Positions 43,788 to 52,347 of a DNA stretch of 64,000 nucleotides are shown piece by piece; positions within the stretch are counted from its first letter, which is position 1, and each line of letters opens with the position of its first letter. A model generated the notes under the pieces. The model worked only from the letters and a program-made list of their open reading frames with translations, searched no databases and was not told where the DNA came from. This DNA is from Flavobacterium sp. TR2 (GTDB taxonomy: Bacteria > Bacteroidota > Bacteroidia > Flavobacteriales > Flavobacteriaceae), in contig NZ_CP104307.1 in assembly GCF_025252405.1 (NCBI RefSeq), positions 62,001-126,000 of the forward strand, read 5' to 3'. A program made the position numbers and the translations under genes.

Positions 43788-43806
43788 ATGTATGTTTATA
43801 CAAACA

Positions 43807-43968
43807 TTATTTTTTGTGTCTAGGCTCGCTAGAAACAGTTAATTTATGTCTTCCTTTTGCTCTTCTACGCGCTAGAACTTTTCTTCCATTCGCAGAAGCC
43901 ATTCTGTCCATAAATCCGTGCTTATTTCTTCTTTTTCTTTTCGATGGTTGAAATGTTCTTTTGCTCAT
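43807..43968 (-). CDS. rpmH: 50S ribosomal protein L34
   Basis: A 53-residue, very basic protein, [20 protein letters not shown] through [22 protein letters not shown], the universal L34 sequence, with a short Flavobacterium-type tail ([10 protein letters not shown]). It is short enough to be missed by length cut-offs. It has its own promoter (44044-44073) and terminator, and lies upstream of carB on the same strand. No dnaA or rnpA is visible beside it, so the classical rpmH-rnpA origin context is absent. Confidence 0.97.
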
Positions 43969-44043
43969 TGCTTTGTATCTTTAAAAATGGTATCTATTAA
44001 CTCGTTTATTTGGTTTTGGATATCGTTGTTCAAAAACCGAGTG

Positions 44044-44073
44044 CAAATATACAAAGACTTTTTTTTCTGGCAA
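44044..44073 (-). promoter_or_regulatory. Promoter of rpmH
   Basis: On the minus strand TTG (44073-44071), a 19-bp gap and TATATTTG (44051-44044) match the consensus exactly. The leader before the rpmH start is about 70 nt. Confidence 0.75.
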
Positions 44074-44107
44074 GTACTTTTATAAAAATATTTTTAATTC
44101 CTTTTAC

Positions 44108-44115
44108 TATCTTTG
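44108..44115 (+). promoter_or_regulatory. Predicted -7 element of the TPR-like membrane protein gene
   Basis: TATCTTTG, 22 bp upstream of the start at 44138. It is divergent from the rpmH promoter. No TTG is seen at the usual distance. Confidence 0.5.
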
Positions 44116-44137
44116 CAATCACAAATTTACATTAATT

Positions 44138-44653
44138 ATGTTTCACAAAAATATTAAACTTATTTTGGCCGGACTTCTAGTAGTGGCGGGCATCTGGCAA
44201 TTTACAGAAAGTAATATCGGAAATGGAATCTTTCTTATATTATTGACTGCAATTCCGATTTTTCTTTATTTCAAAAACGAATTTATCCTTTTAGCCTTCC
44301 TTAAATTAAGAAAACAAGACTTCGAAGGCGCAAATAAATGGTTATCATATATCAAAAATCCAGAAGGTGCATTAGTAAGAAAACAACAAGGATACTTAAA
44401 TTACCTACAAGGCATCATGTTATCTCAAACTAATATCAACCAAGCAGAGAAACATTTCAAAAAAGCAATCGAACTTGGGCTATCAATGGATATGGATTTA
44501 GCTGTTGCTAAATTAAACCTTGCAGGAGTAGCAATGTCACGCAGAAGAAAACTTGAAGCGACTAATTTATTAAACGAAGCTAAAAAATTAGACAAACAAG
44601 GTATGCTGAAAGAGCAAATCTCTATGATGAAAGAACAGATGAAAAAAATCTAA
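44138..44653 (+). CDS. Membrane protein with two N-terminal helices and TPR-like tail
   Basis: A 171-residue protein with two hydrophobic segments (about 5-23 and 28-46; the first resembles DUF2892 in sequence and position). A cytoplasmic helical region follows with TPR-like periodicity (GANKWLSYIKNPEGALVRKQQGYLNYLQGIML and AEKHFKKAIELGLSMDMDLAVAKLNLAGVAM). The family is widespread in flavobacteria but has no known function. It has its own promoter and terminator, and is divergent from rpmH. Confidence 0.78.
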   Translation: MFHKNIKLILAGLLVVAGIWQFTESNIGNGIFLILLTAIPIFLYFKNEFILLAFLKLRKQDFEGANKWLSYIKNPEGALVRKQQGYLNYLQGIMLSQTNINQAEKHFKKAIELGLSMDMDLAVAKLNLAGVAMSRRRKLEATNLLNEAKKLDKQGMLKEQISMMKEQMKKI

Positions 44654-44679
44654 AGATTTTTTTAAATTCCAAAATATTT

Positions 44680-44727
44680 AAAATCCCAAATTGCATCCCG
44701 AAGTGTCAGGAGAGTTTGGGATTTTTT
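44680..44727 (+). terminator. Terminator after the TPR-like membrane protein gene
   Basis: AAAATCCCAAA (44680-44690) and TTTGGGATTTT (44715-44725) form an 11-bp stem around a 24-nt loop, with a T run at the end. Confidence 0.7.
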
Positions 44728-44770
44728 AATTGTAGACATTGAGTTTATATTTTTTCTCATTTTATGTCTT

Positions 44771-44798
44771 CCCGAGTGGAGTCGAAGGACCTCATGTC
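44771..44798 (-). repeat. Dispersed CCTTCGACTCC repeat, inverted solitary copy
   Basis: Read on the minus strand this gives CCTTCGACTCCACTCGGG, nearly the same as the words at 6833 and 45352. It lacks the second (ACTTTG hairpin) part. Confidence 0.6.
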
Positions 44799-44806
44799 TA
44801 ATATAT

Positions 44807-45313
44807 TCAATCGGCCAAAGTATCAACAACAAATTCGGAAGGAATTGGCATAATTACCATTTTTTTTATTTCTTTTAAATCCACTTTTTTATTCGTTTTA
44901 ATAAATTGATGATTAATTCTCAATTTATCTAATGATTTTCCAAATAGCCAAAATCGATTTGGTCCATTATGACCATGAATCTTAAGTTTTCTAAACTGAT
45001 TTCCGCTCCTTAACAAAAAAGCATTAGTTTGCCCATCCTCAACTTTACTGTTTTCAAAACTTTCCTCCTTAGGAAAGGATAAAGTATCCAATATATTTTG
45101 AATCCTTTCCTTTTCCTCTTTATTTAAAATTGTAAAAAAACTTTCTTCTTTATTATATCCAGAAACATCTACATAATAAAGTGTGTCCGATGAATTAAAC
45201 TTTAGATAATACGTTTCATGAATGTTCCATTTAAAAAAAGTAAAATCAAAATCTTTCTTGGGAAATTTGCATCCAACCAAAATTAACACCAAAACAATTA
45301 CACTAACTCTCAT
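44807..45313 (-). CDS. Hypothetical lipoprotein
   Basis: A 168-residue protein with a short signal peptide and lipobox (ILVGC, Cys15), so it is a lipoprotein. The mature part has no recognised domain. It is rich in lysine and aromatic residues, and KEEKERIQNILDTL appears as a helix in the middle. It is flanked on both sides by dispersed intergenic repeats. The long open frame with a lipobox at the expected position is the main support. Confidence 0.68.
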   Translation of the reverse strand: MRVSVIVLVLILVGCKFPKKDFDFTFFKWNIHETYYLKFNSSDTLYYVDVSGYNKEESFFTILNKEEKERIQNILDTLSFPKEESFENSKVEDGQTNAFLLRSGNQFRKLKIHGHNGPNRFWLFGKSLDKLRINHQFIKTNKKVDLKEIKKMVIMPIPSEFVVDTLAD

Positions 45314-45351
45314 ATTTTTTCTTGAATTACTTTATGGAGCTACTTAGCGCA

Positions 45352-45432
45352 TCCTTCGACTTCGCTCAGGAGGACAAGCTTTCTGGTTACTTTACGCAAA
45401 CCTTTGCCAAAGTTTCAAACTTTGGCAAAGGT
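45352..45432 (+). repeat. Bipartite dispersed repeat, copy 2
   Basis: CCTTCGACTTCGCTCAGG (45352-45369) is followed at about 45400-45431 by a hairpin, CCTTTGCCAAAGT with ACTTTGGCAAAGG. The parts are the same and in the same order as at 6833-6905, with the hairpin sequence changed but the pairing kept. Confidence 0.7.
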
Positions 45433-45447
45433 TCTGAATTTGGAATT

Positions 45448-46104
45448 TTACTCCAAAATTATCGAAGGCAAATTCTCATTCAGCCATTTATACTTATTGA
45501 GAATCATAATATGCGTTCCTCCTTTTACCAAAATGCATTTATCAATGTATTTAATCGGGAATACTTCGTCTTGATCTCCGTGAATATGCACTACATTTTC
45601 GTCAATTTTATCTCTATCCCATAAGATTACGCTTTCTACAGCCCATTGCAGATAGCCCAAATCGCGAACAGATAGAAATTTCTCATATAATTTTATTCTC
45701 TTATTGACTTTTTCGCCAAAAGAAAACTTGGCAAGCTTTTCAATATTAAGAATCAGCTGCATTGGGATAAGTTTATAAGCTTTTGTTCTCTTCCCTATTT
45801 TCATTCTTCTAGGAAATTCCAGATTGCTTCGAACGCTCGAAATAATAATTACTTTACGCGCTTTGATATGTTTCGAAATTTCCTGCACTAAGATTCCGCC
45901 AAAGGAAACCCCAATTAAAACAGGATTTTCGTGTTGGATATTTTTGCTAATTCGAAGTGCATAATCTGATAAGGATTCTTTCGGATTTGGAATTTCCCAT
46001 TCTAAAAGATGCGTTTCAAAAATATTTTCATCCAATTTTATTCTTTCAAAAATAGATGAACTCGCTGCCAAACCCGGCATAAAATAAACTGGAATCTTAC
46101 TCAT
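45448..46104 (-). CDS. Alpha/beta hydrolase
   Basis: A 218-residue alpha/beta-hydrolase-fold protein. The nucleophile elbow is GVSFGG (Ser in VLIGVSFGGILVQEI), and HGDQDEVFPI carries a probable acid region. The C-terminal GGTHIMIL supplies the catalytic histidine. No lid domain is evident and there is no signal peptide, so it acts in the cytoplasm. The substrate is unknown. It is monocistronic, with the bipartite repeat immediately beyond its stop. Confidence 0.85.
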   Translation of the reverse strand: MSKIPVYFMPGLAASSSIFERIKLDENIFETHLLEWEIPNPKESLSDYALRISKNIQHENPVLIGVSFGGILVQEISKHIKARKVIIISSVRSNLEFPRRMKIGKRTKAYKLIPMQLILNIEKLAKFSFGEKVNKRIKLYEKFLSVRDLGYLQWAVESVILWDRDKIDENVVHIHGDQDEVFPIKYIDKCILVKGGTHIMILNKYKWLNENLPSIILE

Positions 46105-46284
46105 AATATTAAAATGAAATTACCATTAGGATATTTATTCTAAAAAATAAAGTTACTTTTTTTAATATCATGATAATCAAATTTTAGACCTATTTATTGC
46201 ATTTGGCTTAAAAAAACAAACTTCAAAACAATAACTTAAAGTTTATAGCTGCAAAAAATAATTTAATATTGAAAATCAAATGAT

Positions 46285-46292
46285 TACCTTTG
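46285..46292 (+). promoter_or_regulatory. Predicted -7 element of the small acetyltransferase gene
   Basis: TACCTTTG matches the consensus. It would give a leader of about 100 nt before the start at 46397. No other feature was seen in the 292-bp gap 46105-46396. Confidence 0.45.
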
Positions 46293-46396
46293 CATTTCGA
46301 AATATTTTTTGATTTTAGCTCTTATAAAGAATTTTCTTTCAATACTATTTCGAGTCCCAAATTCACTATTTACCAATAACCTAACAAGAAATTACT

Positions 46397-46699
46397 ATGG
46401 AAACTTCTGTAACTATGGAAATCAAAGACAACACATTTGCACGCCAATTCGAAACTATTATTCCTGAAGGAATGATAGCAGTTGAATATCAATTTCAAGA
46501 AAAAAAGATTTTTTTAACCAAAATCAACAAGCCTGATTCATACGAGAACGAAGAAACGATCAACACTTTACTTAAAAATATACTAGACTTAAGTTCTGAA
46601 AAAAATTACAGAGTAGTTCCAATTCATCCAAAGATTGTTTCGTTTTTCAAAAAAAATCCTAGATATAAAGAATTGCTTCCTCCTGGAATTAGAATCTAA
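46397..46699 (+). CDS. Small GNAT-type acetyltransferase (YjdJ-like)
   Basis: A 100-residue protein of the compact GCN5-related N-acetyltransferase group (YjdJ/PF14542 type). It has NTFARQFETIIPEGMIAVEYQFQEKKIFLTKI as the first strands and the final VVPIHPKIVSFFKKNPRYKELLP, where family members have a conserved Pro and aromatic acetyl-CoA contact. The substrate is unknown. Its stop codon overlaps by four bases the end of the convergent DASS transporter gene. Confidence 0.75.
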   Translation: METSVTMEIKDNTFARQFETIIPEGMIAVEYQFQEKKIFLTKINKPDSYENEETINTLLKNILDLSSEKNYRVVPIHPKIVSFFKKNPRYKELLPPGIRI

Positions 46700-48126
46700 A
46701 AATATCCAATAACTCGGAGCCATAATCCTCCTATTGTCATATATATTAAGAGCATAACCAAACCCGTTATAAGCCCTTTGACCCACCAACTCTTTAGGTC
46801 AACGTAACCGCTCCCAAAGAATACGGGCGCTGGACCGTGGCCATAATGGGTTAAAGTTCCGTAAAGAGATCCGACAAAACCAAGCATAAAAGCTAGCAAT
46901 AATCCCGGAATTCCGAGCGAAACGCCAACACCAAGTAAGGCCGCATACATTGCTGCAACGTGTGCGGTTGCACTTGCGAAAAGATAATGGCTAAAGAAAT
47001 AGACTAAGACAATAATCGGAAAAGCCATCTGCCAGCTTAGTCCGCCAATTTCTGCTTTTACCAAATCGCTAAACCACGCGATAAAACCTAACTCATTGAG
47101 CGAACTGGCCATCATTACTAAAACAGAAAACCAAACAATAGTATCCCAAGCTCCTTTTTCGGCTTTTACATCATCCCAAGTCAGCACAGAAGTTAGAAGC
47201 AAAATCACTAATCCTATAAAGGCTGTTGTGGTGGCGTCAATAGAAAACAAATCTCCTGTCATCCAAAGAAAAAGCAAAATAAAAAATGTCAGCAGCATCA
47301 TCCATTCATCTCTTGTTATTGCCCCCATTTCTTTCAGTTTCTGAGTTGCAATCTGCGGAGCATCGCCAGTTTTTTTTAGTTCTGGAGGATAAATTTTATA
47401 CAAAACAAACGGAATTACAATAAAAGCGCACAACCCAGGAACAATTGCTGCCGCTGCCCATGACATCCAACTTATTTTTATTCCTAAATTAAGCGCAAAT
47501 TTCTGGCACATTGGGTTACTTGCCGTTCCTGTCAAAAACATTGAAGAAGCAATCAAGTTCATATTATAACTATTCAAAGTCAAATAAGCTCCTAATTTTC
47601 TATGCGTTTCAGGTTTGTCTGGCATTGAGCCGAAACTCATAGACATAGATTTCATAATAGGATAAACAATTCCTCCTCCTCTAGCGGTATTGCTTGGAAC
47701 GGCTGGCGCCAAGACTAAATCTGCCAATCCTAAGCCATAGGCAAGCCCCAAAGAACTTTTCCCAAATATTTTTATGAATAGAAAAGCAATTCTATTTCCC
47801 AAACCTGTTTTTATAAACCCTCTTGCTATAAAAAACGAAATTCCGATAAGCCAGATTACTTTATCTCCAAATCCTTTCAATGCTAATGTGATCGATTTTC
47901 CAGGATCTCCAGGAGCCAATACCTGAGACATGGCTGTCAAGGCAATTGCAATCATACACATCGTTCCCATCGGAGCTGCTTTTAAGATGATTCCTAAAAT
48001 GGTAGCTACGAAAATGGCAAATAAATGCCAAGCTTCTGTCACAACGCCTTCTGGAGCTGGAACAAACCATATGGCAACTAAAACTGCCAGCGTAATTAAA
48101 GTCTGAGGAATTTTTACTTCTTTCAT
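46696..48126 (-). CDS. DASS-family anion transporter, copy A
   Basis: A 476-residue permease with about 12 membrane helices of the divalent anion:sodium symporter (SLC13/CitT) family. The substrate motif SNT is in VPSNTARGGGIVYPIMKSM, and the second repeat has FASATAHVAAMYAALL. The closest recognisable group is the dicarboxylate/2-oxoglutarate translocators, but the exact substrate and coupling ion are unknown. It is cotranscribed with the porin gene 20 bp upstream. The neighbouring DASS gene at 49533 is a close paralogue. Confidence 0.88.
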   Translation of the reverse strand: MKEVKIPQTLITLAVLVAIWFVPAPEGVVTEAWHLFAIFVATILGIILKAAPMGTMCMIAIALTAMSQVLAPGDPGKSITLALKGFGDKVIWLIGISFFIARGFIKTGLGNRIAFLFIKIFGKSSLGLAYGLGLADLVLAPAVPSNTARGGGIVYPIMKSMSMSFGSMPDKPETHRKLGAYLTLNSYNMNLIASSMFLTGTASNPMCQKFALNLGIKISWMSWAAAAIVPGLCAFIVIPFVLYKIYPPELKKTGDAPQIATQKLKEMGAITRDEWMMLLTFFILLFLWMTGDLFSIDATTTAFIGLVILLLTSVLTWDDVKAEKGAWDTIVWFSVLVMMASSLNELGFIAWFSDLVKAEIGGLSWQMAFPIIVLVYFFSHYLFASATAHVAAMYAALLGVGVSLGIPGLLLAFMLGFVGSLYGTLTHYGHGPAPVFFGSGYVDLKSWWVKGLITGLVMLLIYMTIGGLWLRVIGYF

Positions 48127-48146
48127 AAAAACAAAAATTAAGTGAA

Positions 48147-49310
48147 TTAAATTCTGAGCTGTAACTGAATTAAAAATAAATCGTTATCATAGGTCGTTGT
48201 ACCTGGAATACTTTTATCGAATCTGTCAATTTCGAATCCCATTTCGATACGGCCTGTATACGATTTCCCGAATTCTAAACTAACCATTGGCGTGTAAGTG
48301 GTACGCACGTTTGAATTGATTTTATAGCTTGGGTCGAAAGTTTCGTAACGACATGACAATTCAAGCGCTGTAAGTTTTTGATAATTTACGGTGTATCTAA
48401 AGTTTGGCAAGAAATAGATACCGCGCATTTGATAATCGGCAACATTATCTGTTCTTCCATCGGCTGGCAAAGAATAATATAAGTTATGATTTGTTCCCTG
48501 CTTATATTCTATCTGCAAATCAAAACTAAACTTATCGGTTAATTTAAAATCACCGGTAACATCTGCTCCAATTGCAAAAACATCTTCTTTAAAAACTTTA
48601 CCAAAACCTCCGTTTAGACCTAAATTAATTTTATGTTCTTTTGACAATCCCAAAACCCATCTCGAAGAATATTGTTTTCCGTTGTCTTTGTCCATTTCTA
48701 CATTTTTTCCATTTCCATTTAAAATTGAAACGGCATAATTTACTGGGATTTTTCCAATATCAAAAGCTCCTGTTGCCGATGCTCCAATTTGGAAACTGGT
48801 CCATCCGTTTTTACCGAATTCATAATATTGATTCGAAAAATCGAAAGACTTAATAATATCTACCGGAACAAGCTCTTCAATACCAAAGGCTGGACGAAAT
48901 TGTCCTCCTGTTAAAGCAATATATTTATTGAAAGTATATTTTCCGTAGGCATTCTCCAGAACTTTCCCCTTTGTATCCGATTTAAAATCTGCTAAATTAA
49001 CCAGTATTACAATTTCTGTGGTTTCGCTTAATTTGGTATTTAATCCGACACGCATTCTTTTAATATCAAAGGAACTTTGCGTAGCATCTCCTGTTGAGTG
49101 CTGAGTTCCCAAGACATCTACATTATCTCCAAAACTCTCTAAATATCTCGCCTGAAGCAGTCCTTTCAACTGAAACTGCGGATACTTTACTTCTTCATTC
49201 TCTTTTTTATCCGCTTTATCAGCTCCCTGATTCAAGTCACCTTGGGCGTGTAAAAAAGTTGGCGTTATAAAAAACAGGAAAAAAAATGGCATTAGTAGAC
49301 TTTTACTCAT
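48147..49310 (-). CDS. OprO/OprP-like porin, copy A
   Basis: A 387-residue outer-membrane porin with a signal peptide (1-22, ending FLHAQG). The sequence consists of amphipathic strands typical of the phosphate-selective porin O/P family, for example FQLKGLLQARYLESFGDN, FGKNGWTSFQIGASATGAFDIG and SLEFGKSYTGRIEMGFEID, and ends in IQLQLRI. It would admit an anion across the outer membrane for the DASS transporter encoded 20 bp downstream. Phosphate specificity should not be assumed. Confidence 0.85.
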   Translation of the reverse strand: MSKSLLMPFFFLFFITPTFLHAQGDLNQGADKADKKENEEVKYPQFQLKGLLQARYLESFGDNVDVLGTQHSTGDATQSSFDIKRMRVGLNTKLSETTEIVILVNLADFKSDTKGKVLENAYGKYTFNKYIALTGGQFRPAFGIEELVPVDIIKSFDFSNQYYEFGKNGWTSFQIGASATGAFDIGKIPVNYAVSILNGNGKNVEMDKDNGKQYSSRWVLGLSKEHKINLGLNGGFGKVFKEDVFAIGADVTGDFKLTDKFSFDLQIEYKQGTNHNLYYSLPADGRTDNVADYQMRGIYFLPNFRYTVNYQKLTALELSCRYETFDPSYKINSNVRTTYTPMVSLEFGKSYTGRIEMGFEIDRFDKSIPGTTTYDNDLFLIQLQLRI

Positions 49311-49484
49311 AGGCTTAAAATAAATGGAAATATTAATGCTTACAGAGCGATTTAAAGAAATTGCTCTTAATTCTTAAAACCAAAAAATTAACTGCTTATA
49401 GTCAATGCGAAATGGAAACACTAAAGTAACAAAAAAAGATATTTTATGTAAAAAAAATTGCATTAAAATACTGTTACTAAAATA

Positions 49485-49516
49485 AAAAAGCACAAGTTTG
49501 AACTTGTGCTTTTAAA
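49485..49516 (-). terminator. Terminator of the copy B DASS gene
   Basis: AAAAGCACAAGTT (49486-49498) and AACTTGTGCTTTT (49501-49513) form a perfect 13-bp arm pair. It separates the two duplicated units on the minus strand. Confidence 0.85.
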
Positions 49517-49532
49517 AACATCTTTTATTTTT

Positions 49533-50966
49533 TTAATTGACAAAACCTAAAATTTTCAGCCATAAACCTCCAATAGTCAGATAAATGAGTAACATTACAA
49601 GTCCTGTAATCAATCCTTTTATCCACCAATTTTTCAAATCTACATATCCGCTTCCAAAATAAACTGGCGCTGGTCCGTGCCCATAATGCGTTAATGTTCC
49701 GTAAAGCGATCCTACAAATCCTAACATAAAAGCCAGAAATAACCCTGGAACTCCAAGAGATACCCCAACTGCCAGCAAGGCAGCATACATAGCAGCAACG
49801 TGAGCGGTTGCACTTGCAAAAATATAATGGCTGAAAAAATATACTGCAATGATAATTATAAAAGCTATTTCCCAGCTCATCCCAATCATATGCTGTTTCA
49901 CGATCTCGCTAAACCAGCTTATAAATCCTAATTTATCCAAAGAACTTGCCATCATTACCAAAACCGCAAACCATACTACGGTATCCCAAGCTCCTTTTTC
50001 TCCTTTTACATCTTCCCAAGTTAAAACAGAAGTTAGCAATAAAACTACCAAACCTATGAATGCCGTTGTTGTAGCATCTATCGAAAACAGATCTCCAGTC
50101 ATCCAAAGAAATAGTAAAATAGCAAAAGTTAAAAGCATCAGCCATTCATTTTTTGAAATCGCTCCCATTTCTTTCAGTTTTTGCGCCGCTACCTTTGGAG
50201 CATCGCCTGTATTTTTCAGTTCAGGCGGATAAATTTTGTAAAGCAAAAATGGTATTACAAAAAAAGCAGCCATACCCGGAACTAATGCCGCAAGCGCCCA
50301 TGATGTCCAACTAATCTTAATACCTAAATTCTCTGCAAATTTTTGACACATCGGATTACTGGCTGTCCCCGTTAAAAACATTGATGAAGCAATTAGATTG
50401 ACATTATAGCTACTTAATGTGAGAAACGATCCCAATTTTCTATGCGTTTCAGGCTTGTCTGGGTCTGAACCAAAATTGATAGACATTGATTTCATAATCG
50501 GGTAAATTATTCCTCCACCCCTTGCCGTATTACTTGGCACGACAGGTGCTAAAACTAGATCTGCCAACCCTAAACCGTAAGCTAAGCCGAGTGAACTTTT
50601 TCCAAATATTTTTATGAATAAAAAAGCAATTCTAGTTCCAAGTCCTGTTTTAATAAAACCTCTGGCAATAAAAAACGATATTCCGATGAGCCAAATTACT
50701 TTATTCCCAAAACCTCCTAGAGCCAACGTAATTGAATCTCCAGCACTTTCTGGCGCCAAAACCTGCGTAAAAGCAGTAACCGCAACCGCAATCATGCACA
50801 TGGTACCCATTGGTGCGGCTTTTAAAATAATCCCAAGTATTGTTGAGATAAAAATAACAAATAGGTGCCAAGCCTCTGGCGAAAGCCCATCTGGTACGGG
50901 CACAAACCAAATAGCTAAACCAAAAACAAGTGTAATTAATGAGTTTTTAATATTTATTTCTTTCAT
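49533..50966 (-). CDS. DASS-family anion transporter, copy B
   Basis: A 477-residue permease very similar to the product of 46696-48126 along its whole length. It shares VPSNTARGGGIIYPIMKSM, FASATAHVAAMYAALL and GSLYGTLTHYGHGPAPVYFG with only scattered changes. The same family statements apply: sodium-coupled uptake of a divalent anion, substrate unknown. It follows the copy B porin by 25 bp and ends at a terminator. Divergence is greater toward the cytoplasmic loops, as expected for old duplicates under selection. Confidence 0.88.
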   Translation of the reverse strand: MKEINIKNSLITLVFGLAIWFVPVPDGLSPEAWHLFVIFISTILGIILKAAPMGTMCMIAVAVTAFTQVLAPESAGDSITLALGGFGNKVIWLIGISFFIARGFIKTGLGTRIAFLFIKIFGKSSLGLAYGLGLADLVLAPVVPSNTARGGGIIYPIMKSMSINFGSDPDKPETHRKLGSFLTLSSYNVNLIASSMFLTGTASNPMCQKFAENLGIKISWTSWALAALVPGMAAFFVIPFLLYKIYPPELKNTGDAPKVAAQKLKEMGAISKNEWLMLLTFAILLFLWMTGDLFSIDATTTAFIGLVVLLLTSVLTWEDVKGEKGAWDTVVWFAVLVMMASSLDKLGFISWFSEIVKQHMIGMSWEIAFIIIIAVYFFSHYIFASATAHVAAMYAALLAVGVSLGVPGLFLAFMLGFVGSLYGTLTHYGHGPAPVYFGSGYVDLKNWWIKGLITGLVMLLIYLTIGGLWLKILGFVN

Positions 50967-50991
50967 GATGCTGTAATTAAATCGCTATATT

Positions 50992-52146
50992 TTAAAAAAA
51001 TCGCCCTTGAAATTGTATAATGAACAAGTTGCTATCGTATGCTGTAGTATTTGGAATGTTCTGTTTGTAATTATCAAACTGCACCCCCATCTCAATTCTG
51101 CCCGTATACCCTTTTCCAAATTCTAAACTGGCCATTGGCGTGTAAGTTTGCCTTGCATTGGAATCAATTTTAAAATTCCTGTCAAAATATTCATATCGGC
51201 AAGAGAACTCAATCGCTGTCAAATTTTTATGTTTTAACTCATATCTCAAATTGGGCAAAAAATAAGCGCCTCTCATCTGATAATCGTCTAGATTTTTAGT
51301 TCTTGAAGCTATTGGAAGAGAATAATATAAAAAGTGATTTGTTCCTTGTTTTGCTTCAAGTTGGGTTTGAAGCAGTAATTTATCTGCCAATTTAAAATCA
51401 GCTGTGAAATCGAGCCCAACAGCAAATACTTTATGGTTAAACACCTCACCAGTTCCGCCATTTATTCCTAAATTAATGTTGTGTTTTTTGTCTAACCCAA
51501 AGCCAAGGCGTGAAGAGTATTGCTTGCCATTATCTTTATCAGACACTTGGTCTTTCCCGTTTCCGTTTACAGCAGAAACTGCATATGTTACTGGGACTTT
51601 ACCTAACCCAAAGGCACCAAAAACTGAAGCCCCAATTTGAAAACTTGTCCAGCCATTATTTCCAAATTCCGCATATTGGTTTGAGTAATCAAATGATTTT
51701 AAAATATCGGCCGGATTCAGTTCTTCAATTCCGAATGCTGGTCTGAACTGACCTACCAGAAAACCAATTTTTTCATTAAAAACATATCTTACAAAAGCAT
51801 TTTCTAAAACTTTTCCTTTGGGGTCAGATTTGAAATCGGCCAAATTCATTAAAACAACAACATCAAGATGATCGACTAATTTTGCTGTAACCCCTAAGCG
51901 CATTCTTTTAATATCAAATGTATTTTCTACCGCATTTCCATCTGAATGATGAAGCCCTGTTGCAGCATCAATCCCATCCGTAAAACCGTTTAAATAGCGC
52001 GCCTGAAAAAGCCCCTGAAATTTAAATTGTGGATATTTTACTTCTTCCTGCGACTTAGAATCTGCAGTTTGCCCAATAGACAAAAGAGGTAACAACAAAA
52101 GAAGGAAATAAAACCTAAAACCAAAAAAAACATACTTTTGACTCAT
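50992..52146 (-). CDS. OprO/OprP-like porin, copy B
   Basis: A 384-residue porin paralogous to the product of 48147-49310. It has the same signal-peptide position (ends SIGQTA) and the same strand pattern (FKFQGLFQARYLNGFTDG, FGNNGWTSFQIGASVFGAFGLG, SLEFGKGYTGRIEMG), ending in FQGRFF. The porins have diverged more than the transporters, mainly in outer loops. Retention of both porin-transporter pairs suggests different substrates or expression conditions. Confidence 0.85.
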   Translation of the reverse strand: MSQKYVFFGFRFYFLLLLLPLLSIGQTADSKSQEEVKYPQFKFQGLFQARYLNGFTDGIDAATGLHHSDGNAVENTFDIKRMRLGVTAKLVDHLDVVVLMNLADFKSDPKGKVLENAFVRYVFNEKIGFLVGQFRPAFGIEELNPADILKSFDYSNQYAEFGNNGWTSFQIGASVFGAFGLGKVPVTYAVSAVNGNGKDQVSDKDNGKQYSSRLGFGLDKKHNINLGINGGTGEVFNHKVFAVGLDFTADFKLADKLLLQTQLEAKQGTNHFLYYSLPIASRTKNLDDYQMRGAYFLPNLRYELKHKNLTAIEFSCRYEYFDRNFKIDSNARQTYTPMASLEFGKGYTGRIEMGVQFDNYKQNIPNTTAYDSNLFIIQFQGRFF

Positions 52147-52291
52147 AACTATAAAATTAAATTTACAAAAATTACAATCTTTGAAAGATTATTCTTACTG
52201 TAAATTTAATTCGATGCATTTATTAAAAACCTGATATAAATCATGTTTTGTAATTTTACGAATCTTTATTTTTTCAGCCATTCTTACAAAC

Positions 52292-52323
52292 AAAAAAAAG
52301 CATAAGAATTAACTTATGCTTTT
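52292..52323 (-). terminator. Terminator of the ABC-F gene
   Basis: AAAAGCATAAG (52296-52306) and CTTATGCTTTT (52313-52323) form an 11-bp stem. On the minus strand it ends in a T run. It lies 25 bp past the ABC-F stop. Confidence 0.85.
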
Positions 52324-52347
52324 TTTTTAATCTAGAAGTATTTTAAC

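Noticed and set aside
43651..43842. Short plus-strand open frame between carB and rpmH
   Set aside because: It overlaps the rpmH terminator and the 3' end of rpmH on the other strand, and its codon use is unlike its neighbours.
43807..43968. Replication origin next to rpmH
   Set aside because: No dnaA, rnpA or cluster of DnaA boxes is visible; rpmH stands alone beside carB.
45322..45624. Plus-strand 100-codon frame over the bipartite repeat and hydrolase end
   Set aside because: It translates the dispersed repeat and the antisense of the hydrolase; it has no domain or start context.
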